A stretch of DNA of 64,000 bases from Lotus japonicus (taxonomy: Eukaryota > Streptophyta > Magnoliopsida > Fabales > Fabaceae), in NCBI RefSeq assembly GCF_012489685.1, contig NC_080044.1:28562369-28626368 (forward strand), read 5' to 3'. This document shows, piece by piece, positions 1 through 13,516 of this stretch (position 1 is its first letter; each line of letters begins with the position of its first letter). A program made the position numbers and the translations under genes. The notes beneath the pieces were generated by a model. It worked only from the letters and a program-made list of their open reading frames with translations, was not told the origin of the DNA and did not search any database.

Positions 1-663
1 TTAGAAATGCTTGATTGTTTCACTTTAAGGTGTTGAAAAATAACCCACATACATTATTATTTTGCAAGAGATTAGAGCAAAATAATTTATTTTTATTTAT
101 TATTTGTGGTTTTAAAAGTAAAATCTCATTTAACTTAATTTTAATTTTAAATACATTTATTTTAAAAGTAAACACATAGATGATTTATGATTTAAAATCT
201 AAACTAATTAGGATTAATTATTTCTAATATATAGATTATTTCTTATTTAATAATGAATGTATAGAATATTTTGATTTAAATTATGATTTAAATGGATTAT
301 TACAAAATATCCTTATTTATAGGAAATGTGGAACGATACGTTCTCAATTTTATTCTCAATGTAATTATTTCAATTGAAAAAATAAAAAAAAATCACATAT
401 ATATTACTTCAACTCTATATAAAAAAATCTATTCAATAGATATAAAAAATCATAAATCGAGCATTTAGGAAAACAACGATAAAAGAATAAAAAAAAGAGC
501 TACCCGAAAAAACAAAAACAAACAATCAGTAAAAAAAACTTACAAATTTATGATTTCTTATATCTAAAATAAGTTTTGTTCTTTTAATCCGTAAAATATC
601 TTTAAAAAACACACAAAAAATAAAATGAATACCCCCGTGCATCGCACGGGTAAAAAATACTAG
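1..663 (+). mobile_element. Helitron 3' end (5' end outside or not found)
   Basis: Positions 634-650 form a perfect stem of seven bases (CCCGTGC / GCACGGG) with a three-base loop. Ten bases later comes CTAG (660-663), followed by T. A short GC hairpin close to a CTRR end inserted before T is the defining 3' terminus of plant Helitrons. The upstream 630 bases are very AT-rich with no coding signal, so this is probably a non-autonomous copy. The 5' TC end was not identified and may lie left of the window. Confidence 0.6.
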
Positions 664-821
664 TTAGTCATCTTTGTTAAGAATGTGTCCATTGATTAAT
701 CGAACAATATGTCTATTCAATAAATGAGAAGTCATACTTAATCTTTCATTGAAGGATATGTCTATTCATTATATAGAAATTTCATACTTAATGTTTCATG
801 AAAGGATATGTCTATTCATTA

Positions 822-1087
822 CTCCCTCCGTTCCTATTTAACTGTCCAGGAAGAAAAGAAACACATATGTTAAAGAGTGCAATTAATTTTGTTACTTTTT
901 ATAAAAATATTATTTGATTTCCTATTTCACCCTTTAAAATGTATATTATATTTTCTCATTTATTGTTCCTGCAAGGGCATTTCTTGGAAAAACATCATTT
1001 AATGCTCTATTGAAACTCTAAGTTGACAGATATATAGGAACAAATTTTTCTTCTTCAAAGTGGACAGTTAATAAGGAACGGAGGGAG
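822..1087. mobile_element. Stowaway-type MITE (Tc1/mariner)
   Basis: The element starts CTCCCTCCGTTCC and ends with its reverse complement. The terminal inverted repeats are about 28 bp and both include the ACTGTCC core. It is flanked by TA on each side (820-821 and 1088-1089), the Stowaway target duplication. Length is 266 bp and there is no ORF. It lies about 2 kb upstream of the KAC start codon. Confidence 0.88.
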
Positions 1088-1537
1088 TATAAAACAATGT
1101 CCATTGGTCAGTGAAATATATGTTTATTTGTGAAAAAGCCAATTGATTTTGGTTAAAAAACATATACTCATGGTAAATGAAAATACACATTGTCCATTCT
1201 TCGTTTTATATATGTCCATTATACCTCATTCAAAATCACGATGTTTTTCATTCTCCCCACAAATATCTATTAATTTTAGCATAAATTCCTTTAAGAGATG
1301 TTAAGATATTTAAGTTTTCTTAGGTTTTGTTTATATCCATATCAGAAGATCCTTTGTTTGATGAGTGAAATGTGATAGAATAAAATGAAATTATTTTATA
1401 TTGTATTGTTTAGATTGGTTAAAAAAAAGGATGGAATGTGTTACATAATTCCATCTCTCAAATTGGTTAAAAAAGATGATCTAAAATATAATGAAGTCCA
1501 CTCCATCATATCTCAATATTTTTCTTGGCTTCAATTT

Positions 1538-1596
1538 GGGGATACAAGATGAAATTTTTTTTTTTTTTTTGAAACTGAGGGATACAAGATGAAATT
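1538..1596. repeat. 18-bp direct repeat around a poly-T tract
   Basis: An 18-bp sequence beginning GGGATACAAG occurs at 1538-1555 and again at 1579-1596. Between them is a T run followed by GAAACTGA. This is the footprint of a target-primed insertion of almost only a poly(A) tail on the minus strand, that is, an extremely 5'-truncated retroposon. Confidence 0.5.
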
Positions 1597-1599
1597 AAT

Positions 1600-1843
1600 C
1601 AGGAGTCCAAAGGATAGAGGACACCAATATGAGAATTTAGTCCATTCTATCTGTCGCTTGCGGCATGTTCATGGAGCTTTAAAGTTTCAATTTGTTCACG
1701 CGAAGTTAAATTCTAATGCAGACTACTTGGCTAATGTTACACTTGGTTTCCCGCCCTCCTGGTACTGACTTGATAGACTTCCCTATCTCCGCTACCTCTT
1801 TTGTTGCTAGGACCTAGCACTTCCCTGCAAAAAAAAAAAAAAT
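1600..1843 (+). mobile_element. 5'-truncated LINE 3' end with RNase H remnant
   Basis: One frame (about 1650-1767) reads as the C-terminal RNase H-like segment found in plant L1 LINEs, including FVHAKLNSNADYLA, and then stops. The element ends in a 14-15 base A tract. It is flanked by a 13-bp target duplication, AGATGAAATTAAT (1587-1599) and AGATGGAATTAAT (1844-1856), with one mismatch. The short length shows severe 5' truncation, so the copy is dead. Confidence 0.65.
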
Positions 1844-2173
1844 AGATGGAATTAATATTGCATTATTTTCTATAATTTTAAATAACATTTTTATCATTAT
1901 TTTTTAATCATTCACAAAAAATACAATTTTAAGTATTTTGTTAGCAAGATTAATAAAGAAATAAAAAAGTCACAACTCATTTTATCATGTCCACTATATA
2001 AAATGAAGAAGTCTAATCTTTGGTACCCTTGCATTATAAAATACCCAAATAATTAAGTTGTATATTGATTTCATTCCATTCAATTGCATTTTGTTTCATC
2101 TTTCTTCTACCATTGCAAACATAACAATATGATAGATTGTACTAATACCTAAAGAGAAGTACTAATAAAACTC

Positions 2174-2532
2174 TTTTGGATACTCTCTCAAACACTTATT
2201 CTATGATTGGTTAAAATTCATGTGGTTCCCACTAAATTAGCGGGTCCCATTGTTAAAGTAGTGGGACACATATGTAGTTTAACCAAGGAAAATGCTGTGT
2301 GACACGACATGGGATCTCGTGCACCACACACAAAGCATTTTCTGACGGTTTGAAACCGCCAGAAACTATACCTGTTATTTTTTTTTTGGCAGTTGTAATT
2401 TTGTAGCGGTTCAAAACTGCCTCTAAATAAGTCTCGTGCACCTCTCGTGCCAAATCTATCGTACCATGTCGTACCACGTATCATTGCTCTTTAACCAATC
2501 ATAAAGTGAATATTTAAGAGAGTATCTAAAAG
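2174..2532. mobile_element. Non-autonomous TIR element (MITE)
   Basis: The left end (about 2177-2215) and right end (about 2490-2530) form imperfect inverted repeats of about 39 bp. Both share a GATACTCTCT block and an ATGATTGGTTAAA block. The roughly 280-bp interior has no credible gene; open frames there are chance. The target duplication is not clear, so the superfamily is uncertain. The right end is about 525 bp upstream of the KAC start codon, so it may lie within the promoter. Confidence 0.6.
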
Positions 2533-3057
2533 TGAGTATGGCTAGAATTTCTCATACCTTTCTAGTTTAGCAAAACAAAGTTGGGGAAGCAGAATTTAAC
2601 GAACAAAGTTGGGGAAGCAGAATTTAAAGTGAAGGTGAACCTTAATAAGAAAGAACACTTCCTTCACGTGTGCCTAAGTACCTTATCTAAAAATACACAC
2701 GCAGGACAATAAATAACTGAGAGCGAAGCGTGAGAAAACAAGAAGCGCAAAATATCATGTGAGCCAGAAAAGCCCAACACTCACTCAAAACGACACCGTG
2801 CCATTGCTCCCAAAGCCAAAACCAAACCAAACCACTCTTCTCCCTCCATTCATTATCACACACACACACACAGCCCAAAACCAAAACAAAAAGGCAAAAC
2901 ACACTCACACAGCTAGTAATGATAACAACACCAACCAAAAAGCTTCTCTTATTCATTTCCATTTAATTTATTATATTCCTTCCATTCTAGTATTTCATTT
3001 CACCACTTTATCGTTTCAAATTTGAAGAGACACGAAATCTGAGGAGAGAAGTGAGTA
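2533..3057 (+). promoter_or_regulatory. Proximal upstream region and 5' leader of the KAC gene
   Basis: No reading frame is supported here. The stretch includes a direct repeat of AACAAAGTTGGGGAAGCAGA (2573-2592 and 2601-2620), a pyrimidine-rich and CA-repeat section (about 2840-2930) typical of plant 5' leaders, and GAGAAGTGAGTA just before the ATG at 3058. No convincing TATA box was assigned, so the transcription start is unknown. Confidence 0.35.
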
Positions 3058-6000
3058 ATGGCGGACCAAAAGAACCGCTGGAGTTGGGACGTTGCCGGCT
3101 TCGAGCCATGGAAGTCATCGCCACCGCCGCCGCCGTCGTCATCGTCGCCGTCGCCTTCGGTTGAGCAAGACGATCGGAAACCTAATGTGCCGTTGGTGAG
3201 GAGGTACTCCATTTCAGCTACTTCCGTTCTTCCACAGCCCAAGCCCTCCACTGTCTCCAAGCTTGAGCGTTTGAGGACCAATGTCAAGGTATTGCGTTGT
3301 TTCATCTCCAATTGTAACTGCTCTGTAGCTTCTTCCTCCTTTTCTACTCATTCTTCTTCTCAATTCGGCTATAGTTTCAGTGGTTTTTTTCTTCGCTACT
3401 AGTGTTTAGATAGAGACATTTTAGGTCTTGTTTTCGCAGTTGCTTGTTGCATTTAAAGGTGCGTGATGCTTTGGTAGTTTCAGCGTGGTAATTAATTCGA
3501 GAGAATGAGAGTTCTAATTTAAGCTATTGTTCGTTCGCAAGACCACTATGCCATGCTGTCAGTGACTGAATTGGATTTTTTACAGAATTAATTTCTGATA
3601 ATAGGTCTTCTTATTTGATATGAACTTGTTGGTGTTGATCAGTGTGTTTTAAATTTAATGAACAATGTTTTGGTATTTTTTCTTTCCGCGGATTTCAGTG
3701 TCGGCGCAACCTTTCTATGGTTCTTGTGTGAACTTCAATTAATGGCTAGAAGGGTTCCGTCCCTGGCTAGAAGATATGAATCCATGAACTATCTTTTATA
3801 ATATTTTAGGTACTTGCATTGCACATTCTTGCAGGCCAATTCTGCCTGTTACTGTTTTTATATGGTGCCCATACTGATTTGTATTGTTTTAGACTTTTAG
3901 TCATGCATTAACAATTGCATCAAATATTTTGCAAAGCTTGCTAGAGAAGACTATTTGCAGTTAAGGCAAGAAGCGAGTGAACTTCAAGAATACTCAAATG
4001 CAAAACTTGATCGAGTTACACGGTATCTTGGTGTTCTAGCTGAGAAAACCCGCAAGCTAGGTAAGAAACTAATTTGTCTTGACCGTCAGCTCATGCTAGA
4101 TTAGCAAAAGATTTTGGACTGAGAATCTGTTAGTCTAAAATATTTTGCTTGATTAAATCAAATAATTTCTTTGACAAAACGAAACTTATTCTTCAAACAT
4201 ATGTTGGTAAATGAGAATGGTGTTTTTCACATAGGTACATGGTTTTGAGCTGTGCTGCTGCAATAAATCTGGCAGTTTTAGCATTTAGTTTCTAGAAGTA
4301 CATGGAGTTATGTCATATTTTATTAATTTATATTTTTTGGATCCAAAAGTTCAGGGGGAGAGTAGGTATGGCAAGGGTTTGGTTCACTAATTTTATCCTT
4401 TTTTTCATGTCTAGTTATTTTATGGTTGGTTTTCTTCTATTAAACTTTGAAATTTGTGGCCTACTTATGAATTTCAGATCAAGTTGCCCTGGAAACTGAA
4501 GCAAGAATATCGCCGTTAATCAATGAGAAAAGAAGATTGTTCAATGATTTATTGACATCTAAAGGTAATTTCTGTGTATAATTTTTCCTTTAGTATTGGG
4601 CAATTTCTTTATATCCATTTTTCGTGACCCAAATAGGCTGTACATTGTTCTGTAAGGTAACTGGAACTTAAGCTAGTTGGTTTCACAACCCTCTTATTAC
4701 TTAAGCATGTCCAAACTTGAGCCTTTCTGAGATGAAAACATCTTATCTATCCATTAATATTTTCTGCAGGAAACATACGAGTATCCTGCCGGACAAGGCC
4801 ATTATTTGAAGATGAAGGTCCTTCAGTTGTTGAATTTCCAGATGACTATACCATTCGTGTAAATACTGGTGATGAATCCTTGTCAAACTCTAAGAAAGAT
4901 TTCGAATTTGACCGGGTTTATGGACCTCATGTTGGACAAGGTAATATGATTTTATTATATACCATCTATCTTTTTTGAGTTGAAAAATGGTCTCTGATAT
5001 TACTTTCTGTTTGCAGCTGAGTTATTCACTGATGTTCAACCACTGGTGCAGTCAGCTTTGGACGGATATAATGTTTCCATATTTGCTTATGGACAAACCC
5101 ATTCCGGAAAGACACACACTATGGTTGCACTTCCTTTCTTTGTTTCTGTGTGTCTGTGCGTGTGTGCAATTTCCTCTCAAAATAAGAGATAGTTGGATTA
5201 GGGTCTACAATTCAATGTTGTCAAATTGGAATGGCTTCCCTATGGGTGAAATTTATTATTTTTCTTAGTTTTTGAACATCGGGTAATGTTTGATCTGATC
5301 AATTGCTTATTTAATGTTCATTTATTATTCCCAGGAAGGATCAAGCTATGATCGGGGTTTATATGCTCGTTGTTTTGAGGAGTTATTTGATCTAGCCAAC
5401 CTGGACACAACATCTACTTCACAATATAAATTCTGTGTTACAGTTTGTGAGCTCTATAATGAGCAGGTCTGTTTCTGTTTTCACTTACCCAATGCTCCCT
5501 TCTGTTTTGTTTCTTGGTTGCATCCATGGTCTTGGTTCACTTTGGATTATGAAGATGTTCATATAGTCTCGTTTTATGTGCTTTCAGACAAGGGATCTAC
5601 TTTTGGTATCAGGGAAAAACATGCCTAAACTATGTTTGGGATCACCTGAATGCTCCATAGAACTGGCGCAGGAAAAAGTTGATAACCCTCTGGACTTTTC
5701 TACAGTTTTAAAAGCTGCATTTCAGAGTCGGGGAAATGATTTATTAAAGATTAACGTATCTCATTTGTATGGTCTAAACTCTCTGCCCATGTCATGCATG
5801 CTTATTTTGTTCTTCGCGTTATTTATTTTGTTTAAGTTGCATGATAAACATAAGTTGATGCCATACTTTCACCAATTAGCAGGTGCATTGACACACTTGA
5901 ATATTTCTTTGAAGAAATATACATTGCTAAAGTTCTTTTGGTTTGTTTTTTCCCTTTCATTTCGTACACTATTTAACTCATTAAATACCATTAGGAAGCA

Positions 6001-9000
6001 GAAAATATGAATGACTGAATTTTTGAAGGTTACTGTTTTCTTCAAGTGTATCTCATTGATATTCTATTAAAATGGTTTGTATTTTTACTATTTCGATATT
6101 TGCAGGCATGCATAGCTGGATTTTCTGCTAAGGCTGTAAACTAATTTAGCTGTGTGGATTTCATGCTCTGCTGTGCAGGATTGTCACGATACACATATTT
6201 TATAACAATTTGATCACTGGTGAAAACTCATATAGCAAACTTTCTCTGGTTGACTTGGCTGGAAGTGAAGGTTCAATAACAGAAGATGATAGTGGTGAGC
6301 GTGTCACAGATTTGCTGCATGTTATGAAGTCACTTTCAGCGTATGTAATTGTAATGCACTGTTTTTCTCTTCATTAGCAACTTTATCTTTATTTACTTAA
6401 TTGTCGGCCAGGTGTATCCTCATAATGGCTGTTAATGCACTTCAAGCTTACATTACTTGTTGGTTGTTGCAAATACTACTAAGTTAGGTTACCAAACTTG
6501 TTATTTCTGTTTCTGCTAGGTTAGTGTGTCAATTCATGATTCCCTTATCAACGGCAAACTGGACCGTGACTCCAATACTACAATATGACTTCTTCACGAT
6601 CCAATTAAAATTTCTCTACAAGGAAGAAAGAGTCTTTTCATGTCTTCATCGCCAGTTAACTCATTAGTTTAAGTTCTGTTTAGCCCGATATATCTTAGTG
6701 TTAAATTGAGGACTCAAAATGCATAGATAGTCAAGAAGAGGACTAACTCCTGACTGCAGGGATATTGAGCACTATGGCAAATGTTTCTTAAGGAACCACT
6801 AACGACACAATACACAAATGAGCAATTTCCTACCAGAACACCCCAATTCATCCAAAACATAGTTTTTAGGCTGTTTTGGTTTTTTCTAAATCTATTTCTT
6901 TCTTCTTTTAGATACAGGGTGTTACAGGAAGAGGATAACAAAAAGCATAATCTGTGTCTAGCCTACACAATTTAGATGTAGTTATAGACTGAAGACAACA
7001 AAGATATGTGGTTACCCTAATTGTCATAATAGGAATATTAATAACACCTCTTAGCTCATTCTTTATTATTAGGTGAAGTTCATGTGGGTCTTGCTCCATA
7101 TTTGGGCTGATCTACATGAACTTCACCTAATATAGTGTGTTAGAGAATATGTTGACATTTATTACCATAATTTATTGATACTAACAATATACAATTATCC
7201 TATTTACATTCTATCTAACTCGCCCTTATGCTGGAGCATATAAATCATATGAACCATGCTAGTTACAGATATAATTTATCGAAGGATCTCTTAGTTTAGT
7301 AGTGTTTAATACTCTTAAAGAGTGCTTTCGCTCCTAAAGTGGTCCTACCCAACTCAAGCATGACCTAATATTTTGCTTCAGCATTTGACCTTGTGCAACA
7401 TGGAGTTTCTTGCTTTTCCAGAAGATCAGGTTATCTCCAATGAGTACAAAAATACAATACTTGGAATAGATCTCAATTAGCATGTGGTATCCAACAACTG
7501 CAGTGTGAGTGTGTGACCCTTGTATATTTAAGGATACAAATTGCTGCATCCCAGTGTTCGACACCTGTGAATTTTTAAATTGGCTTACCACACTAATTAC
7601 TAAAGTGATGTTTGGGTGAGTGACTCAGATTAGTTCAATTTTCCAAGTAATCTTCTATTCTATCTGGATTCAAACATGACTCTCCCTGATTTGCATAAGC
7701 TTGACATCTGGATCTATTAAGGTGTCAACTAGTTTAGCATTCCATAATGTTGTTTCCTCAAGAATGTCCAGAACACACTTCCTTATGGAAAATAATAGAA
7801 TTTGAACTCCATTACTGAATATTATTCATTCACAATGATTATTTATTCACACCGGCCAGAAGCTTCTTTCTGAAGCTTACACAAGATATGATGCCATAAT
7901 ATTACGTGAATAAGATGTGCAAATTAAGGAAAGCATAATATGGGTTCTCCCAGTACTTGGTTTGGGAGGTTCACTTAAGCTATGATGTCCTTATGGTACA
8001 AGCAGAGCCAAGGTTTCACTCTTAGTAGAACATTCTCAACAAGGCATTGGTTTTATCATAGATGATATGATCATTGCAGATGATGAAGAGCTTGAAAAAC
8101 AGATTTCTAGGAAGAAGTTAGCAGGTGCCTTCAAATGAAGAACCCAAGAATGCTGAAGTTATTCCTTTGGAAAAGGCTTCCTACTTCGGACAAGGTATAT
8201 CTTATCTTGAATGAAATATGTCCTTGTTCTTCTTAAGAAGATAGATGAGTTGAGTTGCAAAACTAGTGGGTCACCATAGAGCAAAATAAAGTATTGGACG
8301 TGATGAGGAGAGCCCATAAGCGGAGAAGGCTAAGCATAAAAGGCGTGTGGGTAATTCATTTATCCAACCCACTCCTATCCAACCATAGCTTATGCAGTTA
8401 GTGTCGTTCGTCAATTTATGCATGACCGACGAGTGAGACATTTTCAGTAAAAGGATTACTATTCAAGAAAGATGGGACATGTCCATGAAGGTATATATGC
8501 TAGGTCAATTGTTGGTAGAAGCTTTACCACGGGGTACTGCATATTTTTGGTGGAAATTTTGCGACAGTAAGAAGTTAAATGTAGTTGCGAGGTCGAGTAC
8601 GCAGAGGTACAATTTCAAGTGATGGCTCAAGGGGTTTGTGAGTTGTTATGGATGTTGATCATAGACTCATAGTTGACAACCTCATAAAAGCATGAAGTTC
8701 TCCTGAGAATATTTTGTAACAATAAGTCCATCATTTGCATAACCTGGTTCAGCATGGCAAGACAAAATATAGACAGGCACTTCATTGTAGAGAAGTTGGA
8801 TAATGGCTTGATAACAATTTCTTATGTTCCTTTGGGTACCAGCTAGTAGTTGTTCTAATGGTTTGCCAATAGAGTGATTTCAACATCTTATTTGCAAAAT
8901 CGGATTGATAGATATCCATTCATTCACCAATATGAGAGGTAGTGCTGTAAGTAGCACTTTTTTAGGATATAATATTTCATTCTTTCACCTGCGCATATTA

Positions 9001-12000
9001 CCATGGTGCGTTTAATTATTGGGAAATATTTTATTCCCCACCCCGATTTTCAGTTACTATTACTACTGGAGTACTGGGATACATTTACTGTAGTCTATAA
9101 ATATTAGAACTTGTAATTTGTTAGTGAGTAAAATTCTGGTTATTCAGTCCTTTAATGTCTTAGAAAATAAGTGAACTAGGAAGGCAGGACTGCTAGACTA
9201 TATATTGCTCCTAAAAAGCAGATACTTTCTAAATTTTTTTTTGTATTCCGCTAAACTGAAATGTTATCTGGTTCTTCCTTCTTTGTATCTTTCCGATTAG
9301 CTATTTTCTTCTCAAATATATGAAGTTCCATCTTATTCGTATTTAATTTTTGAGCAAGTTTAATACATAAATTTGGTGCGTTAAAATTTTTATTGTCTGA
9401 CATCTTGTAGCACGTTTAAAATGTCTCTGCAGGCTGGGAGATGTTTTGTCTTCTTTAACATCAAAGAAGGATATTGTTCCTTATGAAAATTCGGCATTAA
9501 CGAAAGTACTTGCAGATTCACTTGGTATTGATTTTTCCTTCCCTCTTTTTATTGATGAACTTGATATGGCAACTATTTGGTCATTGAGTTACTGAATTAT
9601 TATTGGACTTCATCGATTGTTGATGTAACAGAAAATGGCCCCTGCATATTAAGATGCAAATAATCTCTTACCAGCCGGGTGTGGTTTTTATTGCTAATAA
9701 TCCATCGGTAGAATTTGTTGGTGTTTCCTAATGGGATTAGGTTAATCTCAGTTCATTTCTGATGAAGCTGCTGTCTGATTTTGACTTTGACTCTCAGTCA
9801 GTCTTGTAGCCAATTGGGAATCGGAGTATTTGTATTCTTGAGCTGTTATAACTATTTATATATATATATATATATATATACATACATACATACAATATAG
9901 GATTTTAATCCGTGGTCGTGGATGGCGTTACTGCGAACATTGCAGCTGCTGTGATGTGTGCTGGGTCATTGCAGCGTGTGCAAAAATAAAAAAAATATTA
10001 TTACTGTTATACCTTTTATTTAGGCTTTATTATGTTTTTGGTCTCTATAACATCCATTTCTTTGGTTTTGGTCCCTACATTATTGCCCTAGTAATTCTGT
10101 GTGGTTTTGTAGTCAGTATTTCCCGGAAAACTAATTTACTGGGGTTTGTTGAAAAGGTAGCATGTAGACTTTATATAACCTGTATATGCTGATTTACTAT
10201 CGGAATAGACTTTCTTTAGCCCAACTGGTGCAACTATACTAGTATAATGAGTTTCTCATCTCTAGAGGGTTTTTTATTATTAATTTTTTCCTGCATTTTC
10301 TGTATAAAAAGAGATTTATCTTCATTTATGGTTATTGTTTTGTTTTTATTTTCCTTTTCTGTCCAGTAAATTGATTCCCCATGTATTTGTATCTTTTGTA
10401 ATCATGATTTGGAAATTGGAATTTAGTTCTTTCGGATTGATTTCAGGCATATGATCTCATTTTTGCAGTTAGTTTTCTTTGATGTTTGTAGGTGGGAGTT
10501 CAAAAACTCTGTTAATTGTGAATGTCTGTCCAAGTATTTCGAATTTATCTGAGACATTGTTGTCTCTAAATTTCTCTGCTAGAGCTCGAAACTCTGTATT
10601 AAGCCTTGGAAACCGAGATACAATTAAGAAGTGGAGAGATGTTGTAAGTACCCAAACCCATACCCTTTCCCATTTTTACTTTTGATCTTTTTTTGTTCAT
10701 CAGTATGACTTTTTGTTGGAAGTATTTTAAAATTATAATAATTTCTATTTAGTATTAAATTTGATAAAATTGTATATGGATAGAAGGATTTTAAGTGCAA
10801 ACTAGGATTTGACTGTTATAAGTTTTTCTTCATTGTATTTGTGCTTTTATAGGCTAATGATGCACGTAAGGAGTTGTATGAGAAGGAAAAAGAAATCCAT
10901 GATTTAAAGCAAGAGGGTCTGGGACTCAAGCAAGCACTTAAAGATGCCAATGATCAGGGTGTTCTACTCTTCAATGAAGTACAAAAGGCTTGGAAAGTTT
11001 CTTCTGCACTGCAGACTGATTTGAAGGTTTGTCAATTTTATGAGCTTGGCATAGTTTTCCGTTCTATGCAGTGACAGGTTATTTGGTGCTTTGGCAATTT
11101 TGTTTTCAAAATATTGCATGCTTTGCGTTATGTTAATAGTGATTCTTTGTTCTTCATGCTGCAAAATTTTGGACGAGGGCGTGCGTGTTACAGACTTACT
11201 GGGCTTGAACTCTGATTAACCACATCATTGAGTGGGTGGCCCAGTCTTCCATTGTATATTATTGAGAAATGAGTTGAAGGGAAGTTTAACAAACAGAATT
11301 TAGAGGAATTTTCTAGAGTTTAAATTCTGATTTCATTACATTGTATAGGAATGGCTGCAGCTCATAACTACAGCAGTTATGATGTCAGCTGTCATCTGAC
11401 CAACTCAAAATTAAACTGATTTTAACAGAATTACAACAGAGGCATACTGACAGTCTGTAGTACAATTGCATGCAACATAGTATAGAAGTATGATATGAGC
11501 AGAAAACTGAAGAAATGCTCCATTACAAATGTATTTACTATCTATAGATGTGGCTTCAGTTACAAGAGTAACTGCCACTCTAACTAACTGTAATAACAGA
11601 AACTAACAAATAAGGGTATACAATTTGCTACAACTTATTCTATAATTTCTCTCTGCTTATGTTTAGAACAGATAATAATTTACAAGTGCTCTTTCTCCCC
11701 CTGAAGCTCAACTGGGAGAACCAAGTCTGAGTTCACAAAAGTTGAGCTTGGAACTAAACTCTTTGAACTTAGTTAATGAAATAGGTTTACCAAAAGCGTC
11801 AGCTAATTGTAGGTGAGCTGATATATGCTGAACCTTTAGTGGCTTGTTGATGACCTTTTCTCTAACAAAAAAAAGGTCAAGCTCCACATGCTTTGTTCTA
11901 GCATGAAGGAGCACAAGTCCAAGAACCTTTGAGGTTCTGCTTGAGTTCAAGCCCAGACAAACAGGCAAGCCATAAGGCCTCTAATACTCAGACGAAGAAG

Positions 12001-13460
12001 CACAAGTCTAATGACCTCTGGTGTTCCTCTTAAGTACAAGCCCATGCAAAAAGCAAGCTGCTCAGCTGTGTTTGATCAGAAGATTCAAATCCTGGATGTT
12101 GAGACCTGAACCTCCTCTTCTAACACCATTCAAAAAAACATTATTAACATCAAGCATTTGTAATGTCCAAACATTGGAAAGAGAAAGAGACAATGATATC
12201 AATCGTGACAGGTTTGATGATTAACAAAAATGTTTCCGTATGATCAAAACCAGGTTGTTTATGAAACCCTTTTCCCACTAACCTAGCCTTGTTTTTGTTA
12301 ATAGATCCATCCGGGTGAATAACCCACTTGTGGAATCCATTGGGTCTTTATTGGGCGGTAAAGGAACTAGTGACCAAGAAGCATTCCTTAGTAAAGCTGA
12401 AAATTCTTCTTTCATTCCAGCAACCCAATGTGGGTTACTTAAGGCCTGTTTTACCGAGGTAGGCTTCACAGGTGTAACCGTGTAAGAAGTAGTGTAGGCT
12501 GTAATCTAGGTTTAACATTCCATTTTTGGATCTAGAGATCATAATTTTGGTGAATTGGAATGAGAGGAAGCTGGAGAAGATATTGGAGATGAATGAGATG
12601 AAGCAGAACTTGTAGAATTTGGTATAGTGGCCTTTGTGCAGTGCAGTGAAATATATTTGACTACTTTCATTCTTCTTATCTTAACTTGAACATAGATATT
12701 CTTTTGCTTTTCTCCCCAATTCTACCTATGAATCATTTCTTCAAAAATACTAATGACATTATACTTTGTTTAGTGAAGAGGCTTAGATATTTTTTGTTAT
12801 AATATGTTCTCTGATATGTGCAAGCATTTATACTGATCTATCAAAACTTGGTTATTAGCTTTTAATATAAAGGTTTCAGGCTTGTCATTGAGTGACATTC
12901 TTGCTTTTAATTTTTGCAGTCGGAGCATATTTTGCTTTCTGATAAGTATAATATTGAGAAAGAACAAAATACTCAGCTTAGAAATCAAGTTGCTCAACTC
13001 TTACAGTTAGAGCAGGATAAAAAATTGCAGATACAGCAGCAAGATTCAACCATCAAAAGTTTGCAGGTTATTTCTTTTGCTAGTTTATATAAAATACTTA
13101 TTTGGAACTTTTGAATTTGAATGGTGCATATAAGTCCAATTTCTTAATATTTTAATAACTACAGTTTCCTGATGAAAAGGTACAGTAGTCTAAAATTGTG
13201 CCAGAACAGGTGTATCCCTTGTAGTAGATTGAACGTAAATCAACTTTGTTTGCTGGGATGCCTAATTTTACACGCGGACACACACCCACACAGATATATA
13301 TATATATATATATATGTATGTATTTATTTATAGTTATATATATAGCCTTAAATTCGTCGTGTCTTTTGATCTCACTCTCTCTCTCCCTGCTGTAGTTTTT
13401 GGTTTGCTATTTATTGTATACATTCAATCCCATGTTCCCTGTGCTTTGCTTCTATGGCAT

Positions 13461-13516
<56 letters not shown>

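Noticed and set aside
2218..2484. Overlapping minus-strand open frames of 74-88 codons
   Set aside because: They lie inside a TIR element, show no domain or codon bias, and overlap each other in different frames.
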